The notes under the pieces were generated by a model. The model saw nothing but the letters and a program-made list of their open reading frames with translations, searched no databases and had not been told where the DNA came from. Positions 1-6,380 of a DNA stretch of 13,527 bases are shown piece after piece; the first letter of the stretch is position 1, and each line of letters opens with the position of its first letter. Origin of the DNA: CAZOGW01 sp964579415 (lineage in GTDB: Bacteria > Actinomycetota > Acidimicrobiia > Spongiisociales > UBA5794); assembly GCA_964579415.1 (NCBI GenBank), contig CAZOGW010000083.1:1-13527 (forward strand). The letters run 5' to 3'. The translations under genes were made by a program, and so were the position numbers.

Positions 1-42
1 AGACCTCATCGCGTCCGCAGTCTCGTAGCAAGCCGATCGGAC

Positions 43-143
43 GGAGGGGGTCTTCACCGCAGTGGTCGCCGGTGCTGTCGCCAGGTATGGAAGGGAACAC
101 CGCGCAGCGGCCAATGCGAGGATGCGCGATGAAGACCCCCTCC
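43..143. repeat. 14-bp perfect inverted repeat bracketing 73 bp
   Basis: The arm GGAGGGGGTCTTCA at 43-56 is the exact reverse complement of TGAAGACCCCCTCC at 130-143. After one mismatch, three further bases (58-60 with 126-128) also pair. The enclosed 73 bp has no coding potential I trust. The arrangement resembles the terminal inverted repeats of a miniature element or the stem of a long RNA hairpin. No target-site duplication is visible outside the arms (CGGAC on the left, CCCCC on the right), so a transposon origin is not supported. Confidence 0.6.
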
Positions 144-173
144 CCCCTGCCTCCGCAAAGCCTCCGGCAGGGG
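144..173. terminator. GC-rich hairpin 1 downstream of ppc
   Basis: CCCCTGCC (144-151) pairs perfectly with GGCAGGGG (166-173) around a 14-base loop. It lies about 85-115 bases past the ppc stop and could act as a terminator without a U-tract, or be part of a dispersed repeat. The loop holds GCAAAGCC, related to the loops of the next two hairpins. Confidence 0.4.
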
Positions 174-175
174 TA

Positions 176-201
176 CTCCCCCCGTCAAAGCCAGGGGGGA
201 G
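176..201. terminator. GC-rich hairpin 2 downstream of ppc
   Basis: CTCCCCCC (176-183) pairs perfectly with GGGGGGAG (194-201) around the 10-base loop GTCAAAGCCA. It starts two bases after hairpin 1 ends. No U-tract follows on either strand, so Rho-independent termination is uncertain. Confidence 0.4.
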
Positions 202-214
202 ACGAAGAACCCGC

Positions 215-234
215 CCCCCGCAGAGCCCCGGGGG
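215..234. repeat. GC-rich hairpin 3, degenerate copy
   Basis: CCCCC (215-219) pairs with GGGGG (230-234) around GCAGAGCCCC. The sequence to its right, GGGGGAGATGAA, repeats the GGGGGAGACGAA that follows hairpin 2. The two therefore look like diverged tandem copies of one hairpin unit of about 35-40 bp. Confidence 0.4.
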
Positions 235-257
235 AGATGAACACGCGACGCATACCC

Positions 258-3020
258 TCAGCCGGTGTTTCTCAGCCCTGCGGCGAGGCCGTTGATGGTG
301 AGGAGTAGGGCTCGGGCGAGGGCCGGGTCGGGGGTGCCTTCCTGGCGGCGGGTGCGCTCGAGGAGGGCGACCTGGAGGTACGAGATGGGGTCGATGTAGA
401 TGTCGCGGATGGCGAGGGTGCGCTGCAGGACCGGGTAGCGGTCGAGCATCTCGGACTCGCCGGTGACGGCGACCACCTGGGCGACGGTCTCGGCGAACTC
501 TGCCTCGATGACCTCGAACAGGTGGCGGTGCTCGTCGGGCACCAGCGTGGCCACGTAGCGGTGGGCCACGGTGAGGTCGGTCTTGGAGAGCGTCATCTCG
601 ACGTTGGAGACGAAGGTGCGGAAGAAGGACCAGTGCTCGTACATCTGGTCGATGACACCGCCCAGCCCGGCTTCCCGCGCCTGGCGCAGGCCTGTGCCGA
701 CGCCGAACCAGCCGGGCACGATCTGGCGGGACTGGGTCCAACCGAACACCCAGGGGATGGCGCGCATCCCGCCCAGGCCCACATTGTCGTCGCCGCCGGT
801 CCGACGCGCCGGGCGGGAGCCGATATTCATCCCGGCCAGTTCCTCGACCGGTGTGGAGGTGAGGAAGTACGGGACCAGGCCGGGTGAGTCGACCAGCGCC
901 CGGTAGGCGGTGAAGGCGGCGGCGCTGATGACGTCCATGCAGGCGTCCCACTCGTCGAGCACGCTCTGGGGCTGCCGGGAGGTGCGGTGCAGCAGGGACG
1001 CCTCCAGGGTGGCGGCCAGGGTCAGCTCCAGGTTGGAGGCGGCGAGCGAGGGCAGCCCGTATTTGTCGGCGATGACCTCGCCCTGCTCGGTGATCTTGAT
1101 GCGCCCGTCGACGACGCCCCACGGCTGGGCCATGATCGCCTCGCCGGTGGGCCCGCCGCCGCGCCCGACGGTGCCGCCGCGGCCGTGGAAGACGGTCAGC
1201 TCGACCCCATGGGCCAGGGCCACGTCGCGCAGGTCCCGCGATGCCCGGTACAGCTCCCATTGCGAGGTGGTGATGCCGGCATGTTTGTTGGAGTCCGAGT
1301 AGCCCAGCATCACCTCCTGGGTGTCGCCGCGGAGGCGGACCAGTTCCCGGTACGGCTCCAGTGAGAGGAGGGCGTCGAGGATGGGGCCGGCGCCGCGCAC
1401 CTCGTCGATGGTCTCGAACAGGGGCACCAGCCCGATGCGGGCCACCTCGCTGTGCAGGTCGACGAGCCCCGCCTCCCGGGCGAGCACCGCCGCCGCCAGG
1501 ATGTCGTCGACGCCGCGGGTTTCCGAGACGATGTAGCTCTCGATGGTGGACGGGCCGAAGCGGTCGAGTGCCTGGCGGACCGTGTGGAAGGTCGCCAGCG
1601 TCGAGGCCGGGCTGGGGTCGAGCACGGTGGCCACCGACGACAGGGGGCGGCGGGAGAACAGCTCGGCGGCGAGCCGCTCCGTCCTGCCCGCCCGGTCGCC
1701 GGGGTAGGCGTCGCCGAGGCGGGCGTAGAGCTGCGCCAGCGTCTCGTGGTGGCGGGTGGCGTGCTCGCGGATGTCCATGGTGGCCAGCCCGAAGCCGAAT
1801 GCCGCCACCCGACGGGTGAGACGCTCCAGGGAGCCCCGGGCGATGAGCTCACCCCGGTTGGCGAGCAGGGAGCGGCGCATCACCTCCAACTCGTCGAGCA
1901 GGTCGGCGGCGCGGGCGTAATCCAGCCCGGGCTGGTGGGGGGTGTCGTCGGCGATACGACGCCGGGTGGTGATCAGCCGCCGGTGGACGAAGGCGCACTT
2001 CTGCCGGTACGCCTCGTGGGCCGACAAGCTGCGGAAGACGCGGTGGGTGTCGGGGAGCAGTTCGGCGTCGATCTCCAGGGAGCGGCGCAACTCGTCGCTG
2101 ATGCCGGTGATGGTCTCCGAGGAGCTGAGGTCGGTGGAGAGCTGCTCCACCGCGATGATGATCTCGCGCAGGCCGTGGTCGTGCTGCACCTGGAGCACCG
2201 CCAGGGTGACCTCGGGTGTCACGAAGGGGTTGCCGTCCCGGTCGCCGCCCACCCAGGTGCCGAAGCCGAGCGGTCGGGCGTCGCGCTCCAGCGTGACACC
2301 GAGCCGCCCCAGCTGGTGGCCCAGTTCGTCGTAGAGGTCGGGGGCCACCCGGCTGAAGACCTCCTCGAAGTAGTACAACGTGGAGCGGGCCTCGTCGATG
2401 GGGCGGGGGCGCTCCCGGCGCAGCTCGTCGGTCTGCCAGATGAGGTCGACGATCTCGGCGAGCCGCCGCTCGATCCGCTCCTGGTCGGCGTCGGTGAGGC
2501 GGGGATCCTGCCGCTCCTCCAGCAGCTCGGCGACGCGGGTCGTCTTGGTGAGGATGGAACGTCGCGCCGCCTCGGTGGGATGGGCGGTGAACACCGGGCG
2601 CAGCTCCAGGCGCCGGCTTACGTCGGCGACGAGGTCGCGGTCGAGGCCGGCGTCGATGATGCGGTCCACCGTGGACGCCAGCCGGCCCCGCCCCTGACTG
2701 CGAGCACCCTCCTCGTCGAGGCGGTGGGTCTGCTCGGCGACGTTGGCCAGGTAGAAGAAGGCGGTGAAGGCGCGGACGAGCTGGATGGTGCGCTCCAGGT
2801 CGAGGTTCCCCAGGAGGTCGGAGAGCCGCTCGGCAGCGCCGGCGTCGGGTGCGGCGCCGTCGGTGCCGCGGATGCGTTTGGTGAGAGCCCGCACCTCCTC
2901 GACCAGGTCGAGCAGATCGGGCCCGTGCTGGCGCACCAGGGTCTCACCCAACAGGTTGCCCAGCAGCCGGATGTCGGCGCGCAACCGGGCGTCGCGCTCG
3001 GCGCGCTCATCGATGGACAT
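258..3020 (-). CDS. ppc: Phosphoenolpyruvate carboxylase
   Basis: This cytosolic enzyme makes oxaloacetate from phosphoenolpyruvate and bicarbonate, refilling the TCA cycle and feeding aspartate-family synthesis. At 920 residues it is of normal bacterial length (E. coli has 883) and complete. The catalytic signature FTAHPTE has its histidine at residue 147. GGDRDGNPF follows at about 258-266. GYSDSNK ends at K579, the second active-site signature. The glycine/arginine loop FHGRGGTVGRGGG runs 611-623. The protein ends in the family's invariant TINGLAAGLRNTG. K813, R614 and N918 align with E. coli residues that bind the inhibitor aspartate, so feedback inhibition is likely. The ATG is preceded at eight bases by TATTCT, giving a near-leaderless start with no Shine-Dalgarno. 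It is transcribed divergently from serA, with DUF983 upstream on the same strand. Confidence 0.98.
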   Translation of the reverse strand: MSIDERAERDARLRADIRLLGNLLGETLVRQHGPDLLDLVEEVRALTKRIRGTDGAAPDAGAAERLSDLLGNLDLERTIQLVRAFTAFFYLANVAEQTHRLDEEGARSQGRGRLASTVDRIIDAGLDRDLVADVSRRLELRPVFTAHPTEAARRSILTKTTRVAELLEERQDPRLTDADQERIERRLAEIVDLIWQTDELRRERPRPIDEARSTLYYFEEVFSRVAPDLYDELGHQLGRLGVTLERDARPLGFGTWVGGDRDGNPFVTPEVTLAVLQVQHDHGLREIIIAVEQLSTDLSSSETITGISDELRRSLEIDAELLPDTHRVFRSLSAHEAYRQKCAFVHRRLITTRRRIADDTPHQPGLDYARAADLLDELEVMRRSLLANRGELIARGSLERLTRRVAAFGFGLATMDIREHATRHHETLAQLYARLGDAYPGDRAGRTERLAAELFSRRPLSSVATVLDPSPASTLATFHTVRQALDRFGPSTIESYIVSETRGVDDILAAAVLAREAGLVDLHSEVARIGLVPLFETIDEVRGAGPILDALLSLEPYRELVRLRGDTQEVMLGYSDSNKHAGITTSQWELYRASRDLRDVALAHGVELTVFHGRGGTVGRGGGPTGEAIMAQPWGVVDGRIKITEQGEVIADKYGLPSLAASNLELTLAATLEASLLHRTSRQPQSVLDEWDACMDVISAAAFTAYRALVDSPGLVPYFLTSTPVEELAGMNIGSRPARRTGGDDNVGLGGMRAIPWVFGWTQSRQIVPGWFGVGTGLRQAREAGLGGVIDQMYEHWSFFRTFVSNVEMTLSKTDLTVAHRYVATLVPDEHRHLFEVIEAEFAETVAQVVAVTGESEMLDRYPVLQRTLAIRDIYIDPISYLQVALLERTRRQEGTPDPALARALLLTINGLAAGLRNTG

Positions 3021-3028
3021 GCGAGTCG

Positions 3029-3034
3029 AGAATA
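3029..3034 (-). promoter_or_regulatory. -10 element for ppc, near-leaderless
   Basis: On the minus strand TATTCT ends eight bases before the ppc ATG, placing transcription start at or within a base or two of the start codon. No TTGACA-like -35 is present, because the expected -35 region falls inside the TACTACG tandem array. The element lies within a 5-bp inverted repeat (CGAGA at 3027-3031, TCTCG at 3036-3040) that could be an operator half-site pair. Confidence 0.5.
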
Positions 3035-3040
3035 GTCTCG

Positions 3041-3068
3041 TACTACGTACTACGTACTACGTACTACG
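3041..3068. repeat. Heptanucleotide tandem array (TACTACG)x4
   Basis: Four perfect copies of TACTACG, with a matching CG before and T after (3039-3069). The array lies immediately upstream of the ppc -10 element and covers the -35 position. The same unit recurs three times at 5245-5265. Confidence 0.95.
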
Positions 3069-3112
3069 TGACGAAGCGACCTGCGACGAGGGACGACCGG
3101 CGCTCGGGCTTC

Positions 3113-3126
3113 TGGCTACTGGCTAC
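3113..3126. repeat. Heptanucleotide tandem array (TGGCTAC)x2
   Basis: Two perfect copies of TGGCTAC, followed by TG. The preceding seven bases GGGCTTC look like a third, degenerate copy. It lies just beyond the DUF983 stop codon (minus strand) and 44 bases from the TACTACG array in the same intergenic gap. Its short length alone would be unremarkable; the shared period of seven gives it weight. Confidence 0.6.
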
Positions 3127-3132
3127 TGATCC

Positions 3133-3549
3133 TCAGTCGTAGGGCTCGCTGCGGGAGCGGAACTGGCGTTCCAGGGCTACCCAGGTGGTGCGGGCGATGG
3201 GGTGGATCAGGATGGGAATCACCACGGCCACGGCGATCACGGCGACGAGGAGGGCATCCCAGGGGACGTCGGGCCAGGTGAGGGCCATGCCGCCGACGAA
3301 GGTCACCAGGAACGCCGCGATCGTGGCCGCCATGTTGATGGTGATGGCGCCCAGCCAGTAGCCCTGGGAGCGCTCGAAGTGGAGCCCGCAGCGGGGGCAG
3401 TCGTCGACCATCAGGAACCAGCGACGGAAGAGCTTGCCCGATCCGCAGCGGGGGCAGCGACGCGTCAGACCGCGCAGTGCTGCCTTCCAGGCCGGGGGGC
3501 GCCCGTAGTAGGACGAGGCGATGAGGAAGGTCTCGTCACGGCGGGCCAT
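3133..3549 (-). CDS. DUF983 zinc-ribbon membrane protein
   Basis: A 138-residue protein of the DUF983 family (PF06170), whose molecular role is not established. The N-terminal half carries a zinc-ribbon-like pair of CPxCG knuckles, C32/C35 and C51/C54, which probably bind one zinc ion in the cytoplasm. Two hydrophobic segments follow at about 66-89 and 97-117, then a short charged tail. The sequence around ERSQGYWLGA (59-68), between the ribbon and the first helix, is typical of the family. The ATG at 3549 has no Shine-Dalgarno but lies six bases after a TAACCT -10 element, so it is probably leaderless. It is divergent from serA across a 107-bp gap and has the same orientation as ppc, from which it is separated by 112 bp. 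Confidence 0.88.
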   Translation of the reverse strand: MARRDETFLIASSYYGRPPAWKAALRGLTRRCPRCGSGKLFRRWFLMVDDCPRCGLHFERSQGYWLGAITINMAATIAAFLVTFVGGMALTWPDVPWDALLVAVIAVAVVIPILIHPIARTTWVALERQFRSRSEPYD

Positions 3550-3555
3550 TACCCC

Positions 3556-3561
3556 AGGTTA
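3556..3561 (-). promoter_or_regulatory. -10 element for the DUF983 gene, leaderless
   Basis: Read on the minus strand, TAACCT (TANNNT form) ends six bases before the ATG at 3549. Transcription would begin at the A of the start codon. No ribosome-binding site is present, which agrees with a leaderless mRNA. Confidence 0.5.
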
Positions 3562-3643
3562 AGGGTGCCGGGCGGCCGCACCGTCCGGATTCGGCTCAGC
3601 GCCGGTGCGGTGCGAAAATCCCTCTCCCGACAACTCCCAGCCA

Positions 3644-3649
3644 TAGGTA
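3644..3649 (+). promoter_or_regulatory. Possible -10 element for serA
   Basis: TAGGTA ends seven bases before the GTG at 3657, the same spacing as the ilvE element, so serA may also be leaderless. It lacks the conserved final T. AGGG at 3649-3652, four bases from the GTG, is an alternative weak Shine-Dalgarno. This is the weakest of the four promoter calls. Confidence 0.3.
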
Positions 3650-3656
3650 GGGCAAC

Positions 3657-5240
3657 GTGGAACCCAAGCCACTCGTGGTGGTCGCCGAGAAGATCGCCGC
3701 CGGCGCCATCGAGGAGCTGGCCGAACACGCCGACGTCGACATCGCCGAAGGTGTGCCACGGGAAGAGCTGCTGGTGAGGCTCGCCGGCGCCGCAGGACTC
3801 ATCGTGCGCTCGGCCACCACCGTCGACGCCGAGATGATCGCCGCCGCCCCCAAGCTGGCCGTCATCGGCCGGGCCGGCATCGGCGTCGACAATATCGACG
3901 TTCCCGCCGCCACCGCCGCCGGGGTGATGGTGGTCAACGCCCCCGACGCCAACACCATCTCCGCTGCCGAGCACACCATGGCGCTGCTCTTGGCGCAGGC
4001 CCGCCGGGTTGCGGAGGCCGACGCCTCGCTGCGGGGCGGCCGCTGGGAGCGGGGAAGGTTGGAGGGGGTCGAACTCCACGGAAAGACCCTGGGCATTCTG
4101 GGCCTGGGCCGCATCGGCACTCTGGTGGCGCAGCGGGCCTCGTCGTTCGGGATGCGCGTCGTCGCCTATGACCCCTTTGTCAGCGACGACCGCGCCCAGC
4201 GCCTCGGTGTCGAGATGGCGTCGCTGGAGGCCGTCCTGACCAGCAGCGACTTCGTCACCGTCCACCTGCCCCGCACCAGGGAGACGGTGGGGCTCCTCGA
4301 CGCCGCCGCGCTGGCAGCGGCCCGGCCCGGCATCCGCATCATCAACGTGGCCCGGGGAGGGATCGTCGACGAGCAGGCTCTCGCCGACGCCATCAGTGCC
4401 GGTCACGTGGCCGGCGCCGCCATCGACGTGTTCGCCACCGAGCCCACCACCGAGAGCCCGCTGTTCTCCCTCCCCGAGGTCGTGGTCACACCGCACCTGG
4501 GAGCGTCGACGCGGGAGGCGCAGGACAAGGCCGGCGTGTCGGTGGCCCGCTCGGTGCTGGCCGCCCTCCGCGGCGACCTGGTTCCCGGCGCGGTCAACCT
4601 GTCCCTGGGTCCCCCGGTCAGCGAGGACGCACGGCCCTTCGTCGACCTCGCCGAGAGGTTGGGGCAGATGTTCGCCCTCTTCTCGCACGGCATCCCCGAC
4701 ATGCTCACCGTGTCGGTGAGCGGCCGGGTGCTGGCCGACGCGGTCAAGGCGGTGGCGCTGGCGGCGGTGAAGGGCATCCTGCTCGCCTCCAGCGATGAGC
4801 CGGTGTCGTATGTCAACGCCGGCCTCCTCGCCGAGCGGCGGGGCCTCACCGTCCGCGAGGTCACCGACCCGGGTGGCATCGACTACCGGGCGCTGGTGAG
4901 GCTTTCGGGCACGGTGGACGGAACCGATCGGGTCATCGCCGGGTCGGTGATGGCGCACCGCGGCCCGGTCCTGGTCGAGGTCGACGGCTACGACATCGAG
5001 CTGCCCATCGCACCCCACATGGTGCTGGTGCGCAACTCCGACACGCCCGGAGTCATCGGCAGGGTCGGCACCATCCTCGGCGACGCCGGGGTCAACATCG
5101 CCGACATGGCGGTGGGGCGCACCGCCGGGGACGGCGCCATGATGGGCATCAGCATCGACGGTGAGCTGCCAGAAGGGGCTCTGGAGACGGTCAGGGCTGC
5201 GGAGGGTGTCCTGGCGGCGCGGTATATCAGGTTGGCATAG
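3657..5240 (+). CDS. serA: D-3-phosphoglycerate dehydrogenase
   Basis: This NAD-dependent enzyme catalyses the first step of serine synthesis, 3-phosphoglycerate to 3-phosphohydroxypyruvate. At 527 residues it is the long type I form typical of actinomycetes. The substrate-binding domain occupies the N-terminus and returns near 280-310. The Rossmann fold carries GLGRIG at 149-154 with acidic D172 for the NAD ribose. The catalytic trio is R233 (VARGGIVDE), E262 (TEP) and H280 (PHLGAST). An allosteric-substrate-binding domain spans roughly 320-450. The ACT domain starts near 455 (LVRNSDTPGVIGRVG), so serine feedback inhibition as in the mycobacterial enzyme is likely. The start is GTG. Gene order relative to gltX matches the conserved actinobacterial neighbourhood, though leuB is absent here. 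The 3' end abuts a TACTACG array five bases after the stop. Confidence 0.97.
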   Translation: MEPKPLVVVAEKIAAGAIEELAEHADVDIAEGVPREELLVRLAGAAGLIVRSATTVDAEMIAAAPKLAVIGRAGIGVDNIDVPAATAAGVMVVNAPDANTISAAEHTMALLLAQARRVAEADASLRGGRWERGRLEGVELHGKTLGILGLGRIGTLVAQRASSFGMRVVAYDPFVSDDRAQRLGVEMASLEAVLTSSDFVTVHLPRTRETVGLLDAAALAAARPGIRIINVARGGIVDEQALADAISAGHVAGAAIDVFATEPTTESPLFSLPEVVVTPHLGASTREAQDKAGVSVARSVLAALRGDLVPGAVNLSLGPPVSEDARPFVDLAERLGQMFALFSHGIPDMLTVSVSGRVLADAVKAVALAAVKGILLASSDEPVSYVNAGLLAERRGLTVREVTDPGGIDYRALVRLSGTVDGTDRVIAGSVMAHRGPVLVEVDGYDIELPIAPHMVLVRNSDTPGVIGRVGTILGDAGVNIADMAVGRTAGDGAMMGISIDGELPEGALETVRAAEGVLAARYIRLA

Positions 5241-5244
5241 AACG

Positions 5245-5265
5245 TACTACGTACTACGTACTACG
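5245..5265. repeat. Heptanucleotide tandem array (TACTACG)x3
   Basis: Three perfect TACTACG units, flanked by AACG and TT, beginning five bases after the serA stop codon. It is the same unit as the four-copy array at 3041-3068, some 2.2 kb away. A partial match TACGTACT lies at 5316-5323. Confidence 0.95.
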
Positions 5266-5330
5266 TTGTGTCGATCGCCGGGGTCTGCTGCAACGTCTTG
5301 GGGCCTCACAGGTGGTACGTACTCTCGCCG

Positions 5331-5351
5331 TGATACGTGATATGTGATACG
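5331..5351. repeat. Heptanucleotide tandem array (TGATACG)x3
   Basis: Three tandem copies of TGATACG, the middle one TGATATG. The array ends three bases from the pgpA stop complement, in the gap between convergent serA and pgpA. TGATACG differs from TACTACG at two positions. GCCGT (5327-5331) and ACGGC (5349-5353) could form a weak 5-bp stem around it. Confidence 0.85.
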
Positions 5352-5353
5352 GC

Positions 5354-5800
5354 TCAGAGCGCTGTCAGCCCCCAACCCACCGCCAGCCCATACAGTCCTG
5401 CCACGACGTCATCGGCGGTGATGCCCAGGGAGCCTTCCAGGTGCTCGGCCTGGGGCACACCGGGGAGCACCTTGAAGATGTCGGCGAGGCGGGCGATCAC
5501 CACGGCGACGAGCCAGGGCCAACCGGCGAGGCCGATGACCGCCACCAACGTCCCGGCCATCTCGTCGATCACCACCCAGCCGGGATCGGCATGGCCCTTC
5601 GCCTCGGGCGCCGCCGCCCACAGCGACACGCCGATGGCGGCGGCGGCGACCAGGGCGTCGACCCACCACGGCGCCGGGATGAGCAGGTAGGCGATCAGAG
5701 CCGCCAGTGCCGAGCCGAAGGTGCCGGCGCCGTTGTGTGAGCGCCAAAGACGGGCCGGGATCCAACCCACGCCGAAACCGGCGGCGACGAAGCGCCGCAT
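5354..5800 (-). CDS. pgpA: Phosphatidylglycerophosphatase A
   Basis: This inner-membrane lipid phosphatase removes phosphate from phosphatidylglycerophosphate to give phosphatidylglycerol, an anionic membrane lipid and cardiolipin precursor. The 148-residue protein has the PgpA order of motifs: GAGTFGS at 24-30, DPGWVVIDE at 72-80, RLADIFK at 104-110, and GSLGITADDVVAG at 123-135. Hydrophobic segments surround them. The frame stays open upstream to 6454, but the ATG at 5800 is correct: GGAGGG (minus strand, 5808-5813) precedes it by seven bases and the protein then has the normal PgpA length. The ATG overlaps the upstream TGA by one base (TGATG), so translation is coupled to the MauE-like gene. 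The gene is convergent with serA. Confidence 0.93.
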   Translation of the reverse strand: MRRFVAAGFGVGWIPARLWRSHNGAGTFGSALAALIAYLLIPAPWWVDALVAAAAIGVSLWAAAPEAKGHADPGWVVIDEMAGTLVAVIGLAGWPWLVAVVIARLADIFKVLPGVPQAEHLEGSLGITADDVVAGLYGLAVGWGLTAL

Positions 5801-6300
5801 CAGCTCGCCCTCCAGGTGAGTGCCAGGTAGACGCCCCAGGCGCCGGCGGCCAACCCGGCGGCGTACAGGACCGCTCCCACGGCGGGTACCGACCCCAACC
5901 GGGAGACGAGGCTCTGCCCGGAGGCGACGCCGAACCAGGTCGCCCCCGCCGCCGCGCCCAGGTTCACCACCAGATGGATCAGGTCGGGAGGGGTGTCGTC
6001 GCGCCCGAAGCAACCACAGCTCTGCAGCGGGGTCCCCCGTAGCAAGGCTGCCGCCACGAAGACGGCGAACCCGAGATAGAAGCCACCGATGGTGACGGCA
6101 GCAGCCGGCCCGCCGACGAACAGACCGGTGGTTCCGGCTGCGACCTGACCGGCGCCGAGCGCCGCGACCAGCGCCGGGGCCGACGGCCAACCCATGGCTC
6201 GCAGGGCGCCCGCGGTGGGCTCGGGGTCCCGCAGCTCGAGCATCCCCGCCGCCGCCAGCACCAGGGCGCAGATGTAGAACCAGGCCTCCACCGCCGGCAC
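5800..6300 (-). CDS. MauE-like membrane protein
   Basis: A 166-residue integral membrane protein (from GTG 6300) that resembles the MauE/DoxX-like family (PF07291). Family members help form or hold disulfides in the biogenesis of exported enzymes such as methylamine dehydrogenase. Predicted helices lie at about 3-22, 42-60, 66-87, 106-124 and 139-161. The hallmark CGCFG motif is at 95-99, between helices, and is the likely redox or structural cysteine pair. The frame extends to another GTG at 6372, but the extra 24 residues are low in complexity, would overlap the ilvE -10 element, and precede the first helix, so I prefer 6300. No Shine-Dalgarno is clear for either. MauE proteins usually neighbour a thioredoxin-like partner; none is here. 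The 3' end overlaps pgpA. Confidence 0.75.
   Translation of the reverse strand: MPAVEAWFYICALVLAAAGMLELRDPEPTAGALRAMGWPSAPALVAALGAGQVAAGTTGLFVGGPAAAVTIGGFYLGFAVFVAAALLRGTPLQSCGCFGRDDTPPDLIHLVVNLGAAAGATWFGVASGQSLVSRLGSVPAVGAVLYAAGLAAGAWGVYLALTWRAS
5808..5813 (-). promoter_or_regulatory. Strong Shine-Dalgarno deciding the pgpA start
   Basis: GGAGGG on the minus strand, seven bases before the ATG at 5800 and embedded in the last codons of the MauE-like gene. It fixes the pgpA start against longer readings of the same frame. This operon-internal gene uses a Shine-Dalgarno, unlike the first genes of units here, which appear leaderless. Confidence 0.8.
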
Positions 6301-6367
6301 GATAGAGAGCTTGCCGCGCCTTGCCGTCGAGGCGGCGCCGGCCCGGGTAGCGGCGCCGGGCAGCGGG

Positions 6368-6373
6368 TACACT
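6368..6373 (+). promoter_or_regulatory. -10 element for ilvE, leaderless
   Basis: TACACT fits the TANNNT pattern and ends seven bases before the ATG at 6381, so the transcript should start at the A of the start codon. No Shine-Dalgarno lies between. No convincing -35 is visible. It lies in the 80-bp divergent gap shared with the MauE-like gene. Confidence 0.6.
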
Positions 6374-6380
6374 CCCGGGT

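Larger units (their letters stand above)
1..257. other. Non-coding region with nested inverted repeats
   Basis: This stretch lies beyond the 3' end of ppc, which reads leftward. Two short open frames at about 62-308 lie in low-complexity C/G-run sequence and look like chance. What it does hold is structure: a 14-bp perfect inverted repeat (43-56 with 130-143), followed by three C-run/G-run hairpins between 144 and 234, listed separately. No promoter or tRNA is recognisable. It may serve as a transcription-termination or spacer region for ppc, or be a copy of a dispersed intergenic repeat. Confidence 0.6.

Noticed and set aside
62..308. Two small plus-strand open frames of 77-78 codons
   Set aside because: They run through C-run/G-run hairpins and into the 3' end of ppc, have no Shine-Dalgarno or leaderless promoter, and encode proline/arginine-rich low-complexity sequence.
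1452..3035. 527-codon open frame on the plus strand, antisense to ppc
   Set aside because: It runs opposite a complete, motif-perfect ppc. Long antisense frames are expected in GC-rich codon-biased genes, and its translation is low-complexity G/V/A/E without any domain.
3041..3126. CRISPR-like array
   Set aside because: The repeats are seven bases and directly adjacent, with no spacers and no cas genes.
3549..5018. 489-codon open frame antisense to serA
   Set aside because: Same effect: the translation is rich in H, G, D and Q with no recognisable fold, while serA on the other strand has all its catalytic residues.
6301..6372. Longer MauE-like start at GTG 6372
   Set aside because: It adds 24 low-complexity residues, overlaps the ilvE -10 element and leaves only eight bases to ilvE. 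I kept GTG 6300, though this is not certain.
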